Shown: positions 8,175 to 17,796 of the stretch, in pieces
How the letters are laid out: each line of letters starts with the position of its first letter
Numbering within the stretch: the stretch's first letter is position 1
Assembly: GCF_014645835.1 (NCBI RefSeq)
Contig: NZ_BMMM01000016.1
Location: 186,001-250,000, forward strand
DNA: 64,000 nt
From: Streptomyces albiflavescens
GTDB taxonomy: Bacteria; Actinomycetota; Actinomycetes; Streptomycetales; Streptomycetaceae
Direction of reading: 5' to 3'
Translations under genes and position numbers: made by a program
Notes under the pieces: generated by a model
Told to the model about the DNA's origin: nothing
The model's input: only the letters and a program-made list of their open reading frames with translations
Databases searched by the model: none

Positions 8175-9401
8175 ATGGCAGAGGACACCACCACCCTGGC
8201 CGGGCAACCCCCTCCCCCCGTCCGGGACTGGCCCGACGTGGGATTGCAGGGGACCGAGTTCGACCCGGTGCTCGCCGAGCTGATGCGGGAAGGGCCGCTG
8301 ACGCGGATCCGGCTTCCGCACGGGGACGAGGACTGGGCGTGGCTGGCGACGCGGTACGACGACGTGAAGATGATCACGAACGATCCACGGTTCAGCCGTA
8401 AGGAGGCCTCCGTCCGGCAGTTCACGCGGCTGGCGCCGCACTTCGCGCCGCGGCCTGGGGCGCTGGCCTGGGCCGACCAGCCCGACCACAACCGGCTGCG
8501 TCGCGCCGCGTCGACCGCGTACACCGTGGGCGCGGTGAAGCGGCTGCGTCCCCGTGCCCAGGAGATGCTCGACGAGCTGGTCGACGCCATGGTGCAGGAC
8601 GGGCCGCCCGCCGATCTGATCGAGCGGGTCCTCGAACCCTTTCCGATCTCCGTCGTCTGCGAGGTCATGGGCGTGCCCGCCGACGAGCGGCAGAAGGTGC
8701 ACACCTGGACGCGAGAGATCATCTCCACCGCGGGTGGCGCCGAGGCCTCCGAGCGCGCCAAGAAGGGCCTGTTCGGGTGGATCGCGCAGGCCATCCGCGA
8801 CCGGCAGGACGGCGACGGGGACGACGTCCTGTCGTTGCTCGGCGGCGCAGTCAGGAGCGGCGAGCTCAAGGAGGAGGAGGCGGTCAGCGTCGCCGGCCCG
8901 CTCCAGATCGGCGGCGAGGCGCTCACCAACAACAGCGGCCAGATGTTCTACCTCCTGCTCACCCGGCCCGACCTGATGGACCGCGTGCGCAGCGACCCCG
9001 CCTCCCGCCCCGCCGCCATCGACGAACTCCTGCGCTACATCCCGCACCGCACCGCCGTGGGCCTGCCGCGCGTGGCTCTGGAGGACGTCGTCATCCAGGG
9101 TGTCCGCATCCGCGCGGGCGACCCCGTCTACGTCTCCTACCTGGCAGCAAACCGCGATCCGGACGTCTTCCCCGACCCCGACCGGATCGACGTCGACCGG
9201 GACGCCGGAGCGCACATGGCGTTCGGTAACGGCCCGCACTACTGCACGGGCGCCGTCCTCTGCCGTATGCAGATCGAGCTGCTGATCGACACCCTGTTGG
9301 AGCGCTGCCCGGACCTCCGCCTCGCTGTCCCCGCCGATGAGGTCCCCTTCCGGCAGCGCACGATGATCCGCGGACCGATCTCCCTGCCGATCGCCTGGTG
9401 A
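8175..9401 (+). CDS. Cytochrome P450 monooxygenase
   Basis: A 408-residue soluble bacterial P450. The heme-binding loop is FGNGPHYCTGAVLCRMQ with Cys357 as thiolate ligand; the K-helix ExxR is ELLRYIP. The oxygen-activation I-helix reads I-G-G-E248-A249-L-T, so the nearly invariant Thr is replaced by Ala, as in P450eryF. No ferredoxin or reductase gene is adjacent, so it must use redox partners encoded elsewhere. It follows the small DUF6247-like pair and is not clearly in an operon with the next gene (more than 300 bases away). Substrate unknown. Confidence 0.96.
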   Translation: MAEDTTTLAGQPPPPVRDWPDVGLQGTEFDPVLAELMREGPLTRIRLPHGDEDWAWLATRYDDVKMITNDPRFSRKEASVRQFTRLAPHFAPRPGALAWADQPDHNRLRRAASTAYTVGAVKRLRPRAQEMLDELVDAMVQDGPPADLIERVLEPFPISVVCEVMGVPADERQKVHTWTREIISTAGGAEASERAKKGLFGWIAQAIRDRQDGDGDDVLSLLGGAVRSGELKEEEAVSVAGPLQIGGEALTNNSGQMFYLLLTRPDLMDRVRSDPASRPAAIDELLRYIPHRTAVGLPRVALEDVVIQGVRIRAGDPVYVSYLAANRDPDVFPDPDRIDVDRDAGAHMAFGNGPHYCTGAVLCRMQIELLIDTLLERCPDLRLAVPADEVPFRQRTMIRGPISLPIAW

Positions 9402-9727
9402 CCAGGTGACCGGTCTCATCGACCGGACGCCAGGCCCTCCTCGGCTCCGACCCCGCATCCGCCCGCGCCACGTCGGACAGCACCGGAAGCGCGGGCGCCC
9501 CCCTTCCACTCGAATTTACTCAGCGGCATGAGCGGCATGAGCGGCATGACAAATAGTGGAGGGAGGGTCCCCTGGGGGGGTGGGTCGTCAGCAGGGGGAC
9601 GGCGGGACCGCCTCCGCATCGCGCACGTCACCGTTTGACAGGGCACGGCCGGAGGCTTGCGCTTGTAAGGAGGCGTCGGCGCAACATTCTCCGCTCCCCG
9701 CGCCGCGCCGGCCCGAAGGAGGCCGTC
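9402..9727 (+). other. Intergenic region with a short direct repeat
   Basis: No gene is supported between the P450 and the MOSC gene. At about 9517-9549 a nine-base unit reading roughly GAGCGGCAT occurs several times in tandem, ending before ACAAATAG. The rest is G-rich sequence that should contain the promoter of the MOSC-globin pair; I see no convincing promoter boxes. Confidence 0.5.
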
Positions 9728-10585
9728 ATGACAACGCATTCGTCGCCCCCACCGTCAGTGGACGTCGCCGAAGGTGCGGTTGTCGGACTGTGGCGCTATC
9801 CAGTGAAGTCGATGATGGGGGAGGAGCTGAACGCCTCCGAGGTCACGGAACGCGGGCTTGTCGGGGATCGGCGGTTCGCCGTGGTCGATCCGGCGACGGG
9901 CAAGGTCGCAGGTGCGAAGAATCCGCATAAGTGGGGGAACTTCTTCGAGTTCCGGGCCGCGTATGTCGACCCTCCGCGGGCGGGCGGACAACTGCCCGCC
10001 GTCCGCCTGACCCTGCCCGACGGCACCGTCGTGACGAGCGCCCAGCCCGATGTGGCCCCTCTGCTGTCCGAAGCGCTCGGCCGGGAGGTCACGCTCGCGA
10101 TGGCACGGGGCGACGACGAGTCGTCCCGCGCGACGGCCGAGGAGTACTGGCCGGACATGGCGGGGCTGGAGCACCAGGACACCGTGACCGAGTGGGACCT
10201 GCCGACGGGGACCTTCTTCGATCTCGCGGTGGTGCACCTGATGACGACGGCGACGATCGATCGGCTGCGCGCGCTCTATCCCGAGGGCCGCTTCGAGGCT
10301 CGCCGGTTCCGGCCGAACATCGTCGTGGCGACCCGTCCGGAGCTGCAGGGTTTCGTGGAGAACGACTGGGTCGGTCACACGGCGGCGATCGGCGACGGGG
10401 TCCGCCTGCGGATCACCGGTCCCTGCTCTCGCTGCGTCATGATCACTCTGCCCCAGGGAGACCTGCCGCATGACAAAGGCATCCTGCGCACGGTGGCGCA
10501 GCACAACCAGGTGAACGCAGGGGTCTACGCCGACGTGATCACGGGCGGAACGATCCGGCGCGGAGATCACGTCACGCTCGCGTGA
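9728..10585 (+). CDS. MOSC domain protein (MOSC_N plus MOSC)
   Basis: A 285-residue protein. The N-terminal beta-barrel (LWRYPVKSMMGEELNASEVTERGLVGDRRFAVVD) is the MOSC_N domain, and the C-terminal MOSC domain holds the conserved cysteine in GPCSRCVMITLPQG with RTVAQHNQ after it. MOSC proteins bind sulfur or molybdenum cofactor and act in molybdoenzyme maturation or in N-hydroxylated-compound reduction with partner redox proteins. The chosen ATG has a GAAGGAGG ribosome-binding site; an upstream in-frame GTG/ATG at 9635 lacks one. It is followed after 39 bases by a truncated globin gene, so the two are probably co-transcribed. Confidence 0.9.
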   Translation: MTTHSSPPPSVDVAEGAVVGLWRYPVKSMMGEELNASEVTERGLVGDRRFAVVDPATGKVAGAKNPHKWGNFFEFRAAYVDPPRAGGQLPAVRLTLPDGTVVTSAQPDVAPLLSEALGREVTLAMARGDDESSRATAEEYWPDMAGLEHQDTVTEWDLPTGTFFDLAVVHLMTTATIDRLRALYPEGRFEARRFRPNIVVATRPELQGFVENDWVGHTAAIGDGVRLRITGPCSRCVMITLPQGDLPHDKGILRTVAQHNQVNAGVYADVITGGTIRRGDHVTLA

Positions 10586-10624
10586 ACTCGGAAGCGACAT
10601 ACCGCGACTCCGGAGGGAACGAAC

Positions 10625-11017
10625 ATGGGAACGCAGCCAACCTCGCTCTACGAGCGGCTCGGCGGTATCTACAGCATCGCCACCGTGGTCGATGACTTCA
10701 TCGACCGGATCATGGTGGACGACCGGCTGAACGCCAATCCGCGCGTGGACGACGCGCACCACCGCGTGTTGCCTCCGGGGTTCAAGTACCTGGTCACGGA
10801 GATGGTCGGGGAAGCCTCCGGGGGACCCCAGCGATACACGGGGCGCACGATGGAGGACAGCCACCGCGACCTGCGGATCACCCCGAACGAGTGGGAGGCC
10901 TTCATGGATGACCTCAACCAGACGCTCGACAAGTTCGGGGTGGCGGAGCGGGAACGGTCGGAGTTGGTCGCCATCGTGCGAAGCACGCGGGACGCCATCG
11001 TCGTACCGGTGCTCTGA
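10625..11017 (+). CDS. Group 1-type truncated hemoglobin
   Basis: A 130-residue globin-fold protein: SLYERLGGIYSIATVVDDFIDRIMVD, then FKYLVTEMVGEASGGPQRYTGRTMEDSHRDLRI. The glycine pair after the E helix and the proximal His in DSHRDLRI are as in group 1 truncated globins. The segment between helices B and E is shortened and carries HHRVLPPGFKYL. A GGAGGG ribosome-binding site precedes the ATG. Likely roles are binding of O2 or NO, or electron transfer; the MOSC neighbour suggests a redox context. It ends before a strong bidirectional terminator facing tuf. Confidence 0.85.
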   Translation: MGTQPTSLYERLGGIYSIATVVDDFIDRIMVDDRLNANPRVDDAHHRVLPPGFKYLVTEMVGEASGGPQRYTGRTMEDSHRDLRITPNEWEAFMDDLNQTLDKFGVAERERSELVAIVRSTRDAIVVPVL

Positions 11018-11127
11018 GCGACTCTTGTCGCCCCACACCGGCCGTCGTGCAGCGGCGGGACCCACCAGCGCGCGTCTGTGCCGAATCCGTTCGAGTCCAC
11101 CCCGCGGTGTGCCGTCCCAGCACGGCA

Positions 11128-11163
11128 AAGGGGCCCGTACGACCGAAGTCGTACGGGCCCCTT
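11128..11163. terminator. Bidirectional terminator between globin and tuf
   Basis: A perfect 16-base inverted repeat (AAGGGGCCCGTACGAC and its complement) with a CGAA loop lies between the convergent globin and tuf genes. The stem starts with A and ends with T residues on both strands, so it can serve both. Confidence 0.85.
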
Positions 11164-11205
11164 CTGGAGCTCTGTGGAGCTACCAGGCGATCAAGCCAAC
11201 AAGAC

Positions 11206-12399
<1,194 letters not shown>

Positions 12400-12470
12400 T
12401 GGGTCCTCCTGTGGAGTGGTTCTGGTACGCCTTACTCATCGGCGCCAGGTGATCTTTGCTGGGATGCCGC

Positions 12471-12507
12471 CCGCCGGGGTTCTCCCCTGCCGGGTGAGCC
12501 CCGGCGG
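12471..12507 (-). other. Hairpin in the fusA-tuf spacer
   Basis: A nine-base inverted repeat (CCGCCGGGG and its complement) separated by 19 bases lies in the 143-base fusA-tuf gap. It could be a processing or attenuation structure or a weak terminator after fusA; there is no T-tract. No clear -10 box for a tuf promoter was found, although a TTGACA-like hexamer is present on the minus strand. Confidence 0.5.
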
Positions 12508-12542
12508 TCGGTGTCAAGCCTAAAGCGTGTAAACGGGGTGTG

Positions 12543-14669
12543 TTACTCGCCCTTGGCCTTCGCGATGATCTCCTCGGCGACGTTCCGGGGAACCTCGGCG
12601 TAGGAGTCGAACTGCATCGAGTAGCTTGCGCGACCCGAGGTCTTGCTGCGGAGGTCGCCGACGTAGCCGAACATCTCCGAGAGGGGCACGAGGCCCTTCA
12701 CGACGCGGGCACCGGCCCGCTCCTCCATGGCCTGGATCTGACCACGGCGGGAGTTGATGTCGCCGATGACCTCACCCATGTAGTCCTCGGGCGTGGTGAC
12801 CTCGACGGCCATCATCGGCTCAAGGAGCACGGGGGACGCCTTGCGCGCGGCCTCCTTGAAGGCCTGCGAACCGGCGATCTTGAAGGCGAGCTCGGACGAG
12901 TCGACCTCGTGGTAGCCACCGTCGAGAAGAATGACGCGGACGCCCGTCATCTCGTAGCCGGCCAGGATGCCGAACTGCATGGCCTCCTGCGCACCCGCGT
13001 CGACCGAAGGGATGTACTCCTTCGGGATGCGGCCACCGGTGACCTTGTTCACGAACTCGTACGAGGCGTCGCCGCCCTCGATCGGCTCGATCGCGATCTG
13101 CACCTTGGCGAACTGACCGGTACCACCGGTCTGCTTCTTGTGCGTGTAGTCGTGACGCTCGACGCCCTTGCGGATCGTCTCGCGGTACGCGACCTGCGGC
13201 TTGCCGACGTTGGCCTCGACCTTGAACTCACGGCGCATACGGTCGACCAGCACCTCGAGGTGCAGCTCGCCCATACCACCGATGATGGTCTGGCCGGTCT
13301 CCTCGTCCGAGTGAACCTGGAAGGAGGGGTCCTCCTCCGCGAGACGCTGGATGGCGACACCCAGCTTCTCCTGGTCACCCTTGGACTTGGGCTCGATGGC
13401 GACCTGAATGACCGGCGCCGGGAAGTCCATGGACTCCAGGATCACCGGGTTCTTGTCGTCGGACAGCGTCTCACCGGTGGTGGTCTGCTTCAGGCCCATG
13501 ACGGCGACGATGTCACCGGCGCCCACCGACTCGATCTCCTCACGCTTGTTCGCGTGCATGCGGTAGATCTTGCCGATGCGCTCCTTCTTGCCCTTGACGG
13601 AGTTCAGCACCGCGGTGCCGGACTCCAGGCGGCCCGAGTAGACCCGGACGAAGGTGAGCTTGCCCAGGTGCGGGTCGCTCATGATCTTGAACGCGAGGGC
13701 GGAGAGCGGCTCGTCGTCGGACGGCTTGCGCTTGACGACCAGCTCGGGGTCCTTCACGTCGTGGCCCTCGATGGCCTCGACGTCGAGCGGAGTCGGCAGG
13801 TAGCGCACGACCGCGTCGAGCAGGGGCTGAACGCCCTTGTTCTTGAACGCGGTGCCACAGAACACCGGGGTGACCGTGGTGTCGTTGGACTTGCCGGACG
13901 CGATGGTGATGCGACGGATCGCGGCGTACAGCTGCTCCTCGGTGGGCTCGACGCCCTCCAGGTACAGCTCCATGATCTCTTCGTCGTTCTCCGCGACGGC
14001 CTCGACCAGCTTGCCGCGCCACTCTTCAGCAGCCTCGGTGTGCGTGGCCGGGATGTCGACGACGTCGTACATCTCGCCCTTGGCGGCCTCGGCGGACCAC
14101 ACGAGCGCCTTCATGCGGACCAGGTCCACAACGCCCTTGAAGTCCATCTCGGCGCCGATCGGCAGCTGCATGACGAGCGGCTGGGCGCCCAGGCGGTCCG
14201 AGATCATGTCCACGCAGCGGTGGAACTCGGCGCCGGTACGGTCCAGCTTGTTCACGAAGCAGATGCGCGGCACGCCGTAACGGTCGGCCTGACGCCACAC
14301 CGTCTCGGACTGCGGCTCGACACCGGCGACACCGTCGAACACCGTGACGGCACCGTCGAGGACGCGCAGCGAGCGCTCCACCTCGACCGTGAAGTCGACG
14401 TGGCCCGGGGTGTCGATGATGTTGATCGTGTAGTCGTTGTCCTCAAGCGGCCAGTGACAGGTGGTGGCAGCAGAGGTGATCGTGATGCCACGCTCCTGCT
14501 CCTGCTCCATCCAGTCCATGGTGGCAGCGCCGTCGTGGACTTCACCGATCTTGTAGCTGACGCCGGTGTAGAAGAGGATCCGCTCGGTGGTGGTCGTCTT
14601 GCCCGCGTCGATGTGGGCCATGATCCCAATGTTGCGGACCCTGGCCAGGTCAAGTGAAGTGGTAGCCAT
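12543..14669 (-). CDS. fusA: Translation elongation factor EF-G
   Basis: A 708-residue translocase GTPase. The P-loop is AHIDAGKTTTTERILFYTG (about residues 18-36), switch II DTPGHVDF, and NKLD is present. Domains III-V follow at full length, including GGYHEVDSSELAFKIAGSQAF. It moves tRNA and mRNA through the ribosome and takes part in ribosome recycling. It lies 39 bases after rpsG in the str operon. Confidence 0.99.
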   Translation of the reverse strand: MATTSLDLARVRNIGIMAHIDAGKTTTTERILFYTGVSYKIGEVHDGAATMDWMEQEQERGITITSAATTCHWPLEDNDYTINIIDTPGHVDFTVEVERSLRVLDGAVTVFDGVAGVEPQSETVWRQADRYGVPRICFVNKLDRTGAEFHRCVDMISDRLGAQPLVMQLPIGAEMDFKGVVDLVRMKALVWSAEAAKGEMYDVVDIPATHTEAAEEWRGKLVEAVAENDEEIMELYLEGVEPTEEQLYAAIRRITIASGKSNDTTVTPVFCGTAFKNKGVQPLLDAVVRYLPTPLDVEAIEGHDVKDPELVVKRKPSDDEPLSALAFKIMSDPHLGKLTFVRVYSGRLESGTAVLNSVKGKKERIGKIYRMHANKREEIESVGAGDIVAVMGLKQTTTGETLSDDKNPVILESMDFPAPVIQVAIEPKSKGDQEKLGVAIQRLAEEDPSFQVHSDEETGQTIIGGMGELHLEVLVDRMRREFKVEANVGKPQVAYRETIRKGVERHDYTHKKQTGGTGQFAKVQIAIEPIEGGDASYEFVNKVTGGRIPKEYIPSVDAGAQEAMQFGILAGYEMTGVRVILLDGGYHEVDSSELAFKIAGSQAFKEAARKASPVLLEPMMAVEVTTPEDYMGEVIGDINSRRGQIQAMEERAGARVVKGLVPLSEMFGYVGDLRSKTSGRASYSMQFDSYAEVPRNVAEEIIAKAKGE

Positions 14670-14708
14670 AAGGCTTCAGTCTTCTCTCGGTCTCGATGGG
14701 GGTAGCGA

Positions 14709-15179
14709 CTACCAGCGGTAGTGCGCGAAGGCCTTGTTGGACTCGGCCATCTTGTGGGTGTCCTCGCGCTTCTTCACAGCGGCACCGAGGCCGTTGGAGG
14801 CGTCGAGAAGCTCGTTGAGCAGACGCTCGGTCATGGTCTTCTCGCGACGGGCGCGGGAGTAACCGACGAGCCAGCGCAGCGCGAGCGTGTTGGCGCGACC
14901 GGGCTTGACCTCGATCGGAACCTGGTACGTCGCACCACCGACACGGCGGGACTTGACCTCGAGGGTCGGCTTGATGTTCTCCAGCGCGCGCTTCAGCGTG
15001 ATGATCGGGTCGTTGCCCGTCTTCTCACGCAGACCCTCCATGGCGCCGTAGACGATGCGCTCGGCGGTGGAGCGCTTGCCGTTGAGCAGCACCTTGTTGA
15101 TGAGGGAGGTCACCAGAGGGGAACCGTAGACCGGGTCGATGATGACCGGGCGCTTCGGGGCGGGGCCCTTACGAGGCAT
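14709..15179 (-). CDS. rpsG: 30S ribosomal protein S7
   Basis: 156 residues, the usual length, beginning MPRKGPAPKRPV and ending FAHYRW. S7 nucleates assembly of the 3' domain of 16S rRNA and contacts tRNA in the E site. It follows rpsL with only two bases between stop and start, so the genes are tightly coupled. In other bacteria S7 represses the str operon by binding the rpsL-rpsG region; this spacer is too short to hold an obvious separate RNA site. Confidence 0.99.
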   Translation of the reverse strand: MPRKGPAPKRPVIIDPVYGSPLVTSLINKVLLNGKRSTAERIVYGAMEGLREKTGNDPIITLKRALENIKPTLEVKSRRVGGATYQVPIEVKPGRANTLALRWLVGYSRARREKTMTERLLNELLDASNGLGAAVKKREDTHKMAESNKAFAHYRW

Positions 15180-15181
15180 TT

Positions 15182-15553
15182 CTACTTCTCCTTCTTGGCG
15201 CCGTAGCGGCTGCGGGCCTGCTTGCGGTTCTTGACACCCTGGGTGTCGAGCGAACCACGGATGATCTTGTAGCGAACACCCGGCAGGTCCTTCACACGGC
15301 CGCCGCGCACGAGCACGATGGAGTGCTCCTGCAGGTTGTGTCCCTCACCCGGAATGTAAGCGGTGACCTCGATCCCGCTGGTCAGACGCACACGCGCGAC
15401 CTTACGCAGGGCCGAGTTCGGCTTCTTCGGGGTGGTCGTGAACACACGCGTGCAGACGCCGCGACGCTGAGGGGAACCCTCGAGTGCGGGCGTCTTGTTC
15501 TTCTCGACCTTGTCCTGCCGGCCCTTCCGGACCAGCTGCTGGATCGTAGGCAC
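15182..15553 (-). CDS. rpsL: 30S ribosomal protein S12
   Basis: 123 residues. The GTG at 15553 with a GGAGAAG ribosome-binding site gives the normal N-terminus MPTIQQLVRKGRQDK; a longer in-frame extension upstream is not conserved-looking. S12 sits at the decoding centre. Lys43 (TTPKKPNSALRK) and Lys88 (GRVKDLPG) are the wild-type residues, so no streptomycin-resistance substitution is present at those sites. First gene of the str operon. Confidence 0.98.
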   Translation of the reverse strand: MPTIQQLVRKGRQDKVEKNKTPALEGSPQRRGVCTRVFTTTPKKPNSALRKVARVRLTSGIEVTAYIPGEGHNLQEHSIVLVRGGRVKDLPGVRYKIIRGSLDTQGVKNRKQARSRYGAKKEK

Positions 15554-16009
15554 TACTTCTCCGGTTTCTGTGTGCCGAATGGTGAAGCTAACCTGGAACG
15601 TCGCCGACCCACGCGGTCGGGTGTGTCGAAGCTGCAGACTCTCGCCGCGAGGGCGAAAAGGGCGCAGATTGCGGTGGCCGGTTACGGCTCCCCTAGTGCG
15701 GTTGAAGGCACGCACGAGAGCCAGGGCACACCCCAGGCACAAGGTCTGAGCGTACCTACCTCACGGACTTCGGTCAAAACAAATGCCCTGGGGCCCGACA
15801 CGCCGGACTTGTCACGCTTCTTCTGGGGGGCGTCAGGGCTTCCTACGGACTCCGCACGGCCCTGGACGGTCGACAATCTGTGAATGTCGGTGATTCTGCG
15901 CGATTTCTCGATCATTCGGTGCGCAGGGCAATCACCGGTTGAGTACGTTGATCGGTCGCTGTGCATCGGCCGTGGCGCCGATCGGGGGACATCGGGGGAC
16001 GGGAGACTC
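15554..16009. other. Divergent regulatory region between rpsL and the Crp-type gene
   Basis: This 456-base gap contains no supported gene. It holds the str operon promoter (separate entry) followed by a leader of roughly 190 bases, and must also contain the promoter of the divergent Crp-type regulator. I did not find a convincing promoter for the latter. Confidence 0.6.
15749..15777 (-). promoter_or_regulatory. Predicted str operon promoter
   Basis: On the minus strand, TTGACC (15777-15772) and TACGCT (15754-15749) are separated by 17 bases, a good fit to the vegetative HrdB consensus TTGAC/TANNNT. Transcription would start about 190 bases before rpsL. Confidence 0.7.
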
Positions 16010-16711
16010 ATGACGGCCGCGCATTTACCCGGTGACGAGGGGCTGGACGACCGGGTGCCGTTCCTGGCCCGGCTGGAGAGCGCGGACCGCTCCGCGCTGC
16101 TGTCCCTCGGCCACGAGCTGTCCTTCGCTCCCCGCACTGTGCTCCTGCACCAGAGCGAGCCGTCCTCGCACGTCCTGATCGTCACGCACGGCTGGACGAA
16201 GGTGACCGCGGCCGCCGCCAACGGCTACGAGGCGCTCCTCGCGCTGCGCGGCCCCGGCGACATCATCGGCGAGTCGGCGGCACTGACCGGGCGCCCGCGC
16301 TCGGCCACGGTCACCGCCCTTGAGTCGGTCCGCACCGTCGCCGTCGTGCGCGAACACTTCACCGACTTCCTCGCCCGCTCCCCCGCCGTCTCCTTCGCCC
16401 TCCTCGGCCTCACCTCCGACCGCACCCGCGCGGCCGACCGGCGCCGCCTGGAATTCGCCTCCCTGAGCGTCCGCGAGCGCTTCGCGGCCCTCCTCCTCGA
16501 TCTCGCCCGCACCAACGGTCACCGTACGGACAAGGGCATCGAGCTGTCGGTCCCTCTGAGCAAGCAGGAACTCGCGGGCTCCGTCGGCGCGTCCCGGGAG
16601 ATGGTCCAGCGCCTGCTGAAGGAGCTCCGGGAGCGCGGGGCCGTGGTGACGGGCCGACGGACGATGGTGATCGTTCGGATGGATGTACTACGCCAGATCG
16701 CGCGACGCTGA
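16010..16711 (+). CDS. Crp/Fnr-family transcriptional regulator
   Basis: A 233-residue regulator. The N-terminal cyclic-nucleotide-binding barrel (about 17-120) retains the phosphate-binding cassette PGDIIGESAALTGRPRSAT, with Glu88, Arg97 and Ser98 in the positions that grip cyclic-nucleotide phosphate and ribose in CRP. A long dimerisation helix follows, then a winged helix (about 180-225) with the recognition region SKQELAGSVGASREMVQRLL. Start: the ATG at 16010 follows GGGAG; the longer frame from 15884 lacks domain similarity. There is no Fe-S cysteine cluster, so it is Crp-like, not Fnr-like. It is followed by a nucleotide-cyclase operon and a Crp-type operator, which suggests a functional pair. 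Confidence 0.95.
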   Translation: MTAAHLPGDEGLDDRVPFLARLESADRSALLSLGHELSFAPRTVLLHQSEPSSHVLIVTHGWTKVTAAAANGYEALLALRGPGDIIGESAALTGRPRSATVTALESVRTVAVVREHFTDFLARSPAVSFALLGLTSDRTRAADRRRLEFASLSVRERFAALLLDLARTNGHRTDKGIELSVPLSKQELAGSVGASREMVQRLLKELRERGAVVTGRRTMVIVRMDVLRQIARR

Positions 16712-16844
16712 GGTCGTTCACGCGCAGTTCCCCACGCCCTTGAAGGGGCGCCGGGAACCGGGCGAACAACCCCCACCGGCCCGCACCAGAAGGACGACCC
16801 AGGTCCGGGAATGGGCAGGGGCGGCGGGGGCGAAACCGGCCTTC

Positions 16845-16860
16845 TGTGCACACGGTCACA
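16845..16860. promoter_or_regulatory. Crp-type operator upstream of the cyclase operon
   Basis: The sequence TGTGCACACGGTCACA contains GTG-N6-GTCAC, an exact fit to the published Streptomyces Crp consensus GTG-N6-GNCAC, and differs at one base from the E. coli CRP half-sites TGTGA-N6-TCACA. It lies 94 bases before the cyclase start and 134 bases after the stop of the Crp-type gene. Confidence 0.6.
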
Positions 16861-16953
16861 GTTGAAGTGGGTCATCCGCCCTCACACCCCGGCCGCCGGG
16901 ACCGCCAACCTGCATGCCAGGCAAGGCCCCCACCGAAAGGCGACCAGGCGACC

Positions 16954-17796
16954 ATGACCGACCCCGTGAGCCGGACGATCCTCCTGCTCGACATCGAGAA
17001 GTACAGCGACCGGGACGACGTCGAGCAGGCCTATCTGCGGCGCATGTTGTACGACATCACCGACCGCACGCTGGAAACCGCCGGCATCGACGAGCGCCTC
17101 CGCCTGCGCGCGGACCGCGGCGACTCCGTCATGGAGTTGATCGACGCCAACGCCTCGGTCACCGCACTCCTGCGCGCTCTGCTCACCGAGGTCCCCGCCC
17201 AGCTCCGGGCGGTCAACCGGATGGCCTCCAGCTCCGCCCAGATCCGGCTGCGGGGCGTCGTCGCCACGGGGTACGTCGCCGTGGACGAACACGACGGCTG
17301 GGTCGGCTCGGACCTGAACCACGCGTGCCGCCTCCTCGACGCCCAGCTCCTGCGCGCGGCCCTGCGCGAACGGCCCGACGACTTCGCCCTGTGCGTCTCG
17401 GAGGGCGTGCACACGGGGATCGTCCGCCACAGCCACCCCGGCATCCCGGCGGAGGACTTCCACCCGGTGACGGTGGACAGCAAGAACGGACCCTTGCGGG
17501 CCTGGCTGCACGGCCCGGTACCGCAGGGCACCGAGGACCGCAGTGAAAAGGGGGGAACCCCGGCGCCGGGCGACTCGGGGGAGAGCCCGGCGCCGGGGGC
17601 GGCGGCAGCGGCGGGGCCCGTCGGCCCCGCCGCCCCTGTCCGACCCGCCACCCCTCCCGGCGGCGTCGTCTTCAACTTCAACGGCGGCTCACCCAGCTTC
17701 GGCGGCAGCCTCGTCGGCGGGGACCAGCACGGCGTCTCCGGCGGCCAGGTCACCGGCGACGTCCACCAGGGCGGGTCGGGGGGTGAGTCGGCGTGA
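16954..17796 (+). CDS. Class III nucleotide-cyclase-fold protein with C-terminal Gly-rich signalling motif
   Basis: 280 residues. Residues 8-190 read as a class III cyclase catalytic fold: beta-1 TILLLDIEKYS carries Asp13 (first metal ligand), the hairpin RADRGDSVMELI carries Asp57 (second metal ligand), and VGSDLNHACRLLDA carries Asn122 and Arg126 in the N-x3-R spacing of the transition-state pair. The enzyme could therefore be active, although base specificity cannot be read off. A Pro/Ala-rich linker (about 195-235) leads to a motif at 248-264 (SFGGSLVGGDQHGVSGG) nearly identical to one in the next protein. The ATG at 16954 is preferred over an upstream in-frame GTG at 16846. It overlaps the next gene by GTGA. 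By analogy with Pycsar cyclases it may make a cyclic nucleotide signal; many actinobacterial relatives are uncharacterised. Confidence 0.75.
   Translation: MTDPVSRTILLLDIEKYSDRDDVEQAYLRRMLYDITDRTLETAGIDERLRLRADRGDSVMELIDANASVTALLRALLTEVPAQLRAVNRMASSSAQIRLRGVVATGYVAVDEHDGWVGSDLNHACRLLDAQLLRAALRERPDDFALCVSEGVHTGIVRHSHPGIPAEDFHPVTVDSKNGPLRAWLHGPVPQGTEDRSEKGGTPAPGDSGESPAPGAAAAAGPVGPAAPVRPATPPGGVVFNFNGGSPSFGGSLVGGDQHGVSGGQVTGDVHQGGSGGESA

Noticed and set aside
9635..9727. N-terminal extension of the MOSC protein
   Set aside because: The extension is Arg-rich without domain character, while the ATG at 9728 has a strong GAAGGAGG site.
12480..12520. tuf promoter in the fusA-tuf spacer
   Set aside because: A TTGACA-like hexamer exists on the minus strand but no -10 box is found at 16-19 bases, so I did not list it as a promoter.
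15182..15553. Streptomycin-resistance change in rpsL
   Set aside because: Lys43 and Lys88 are both the wild-type residues.
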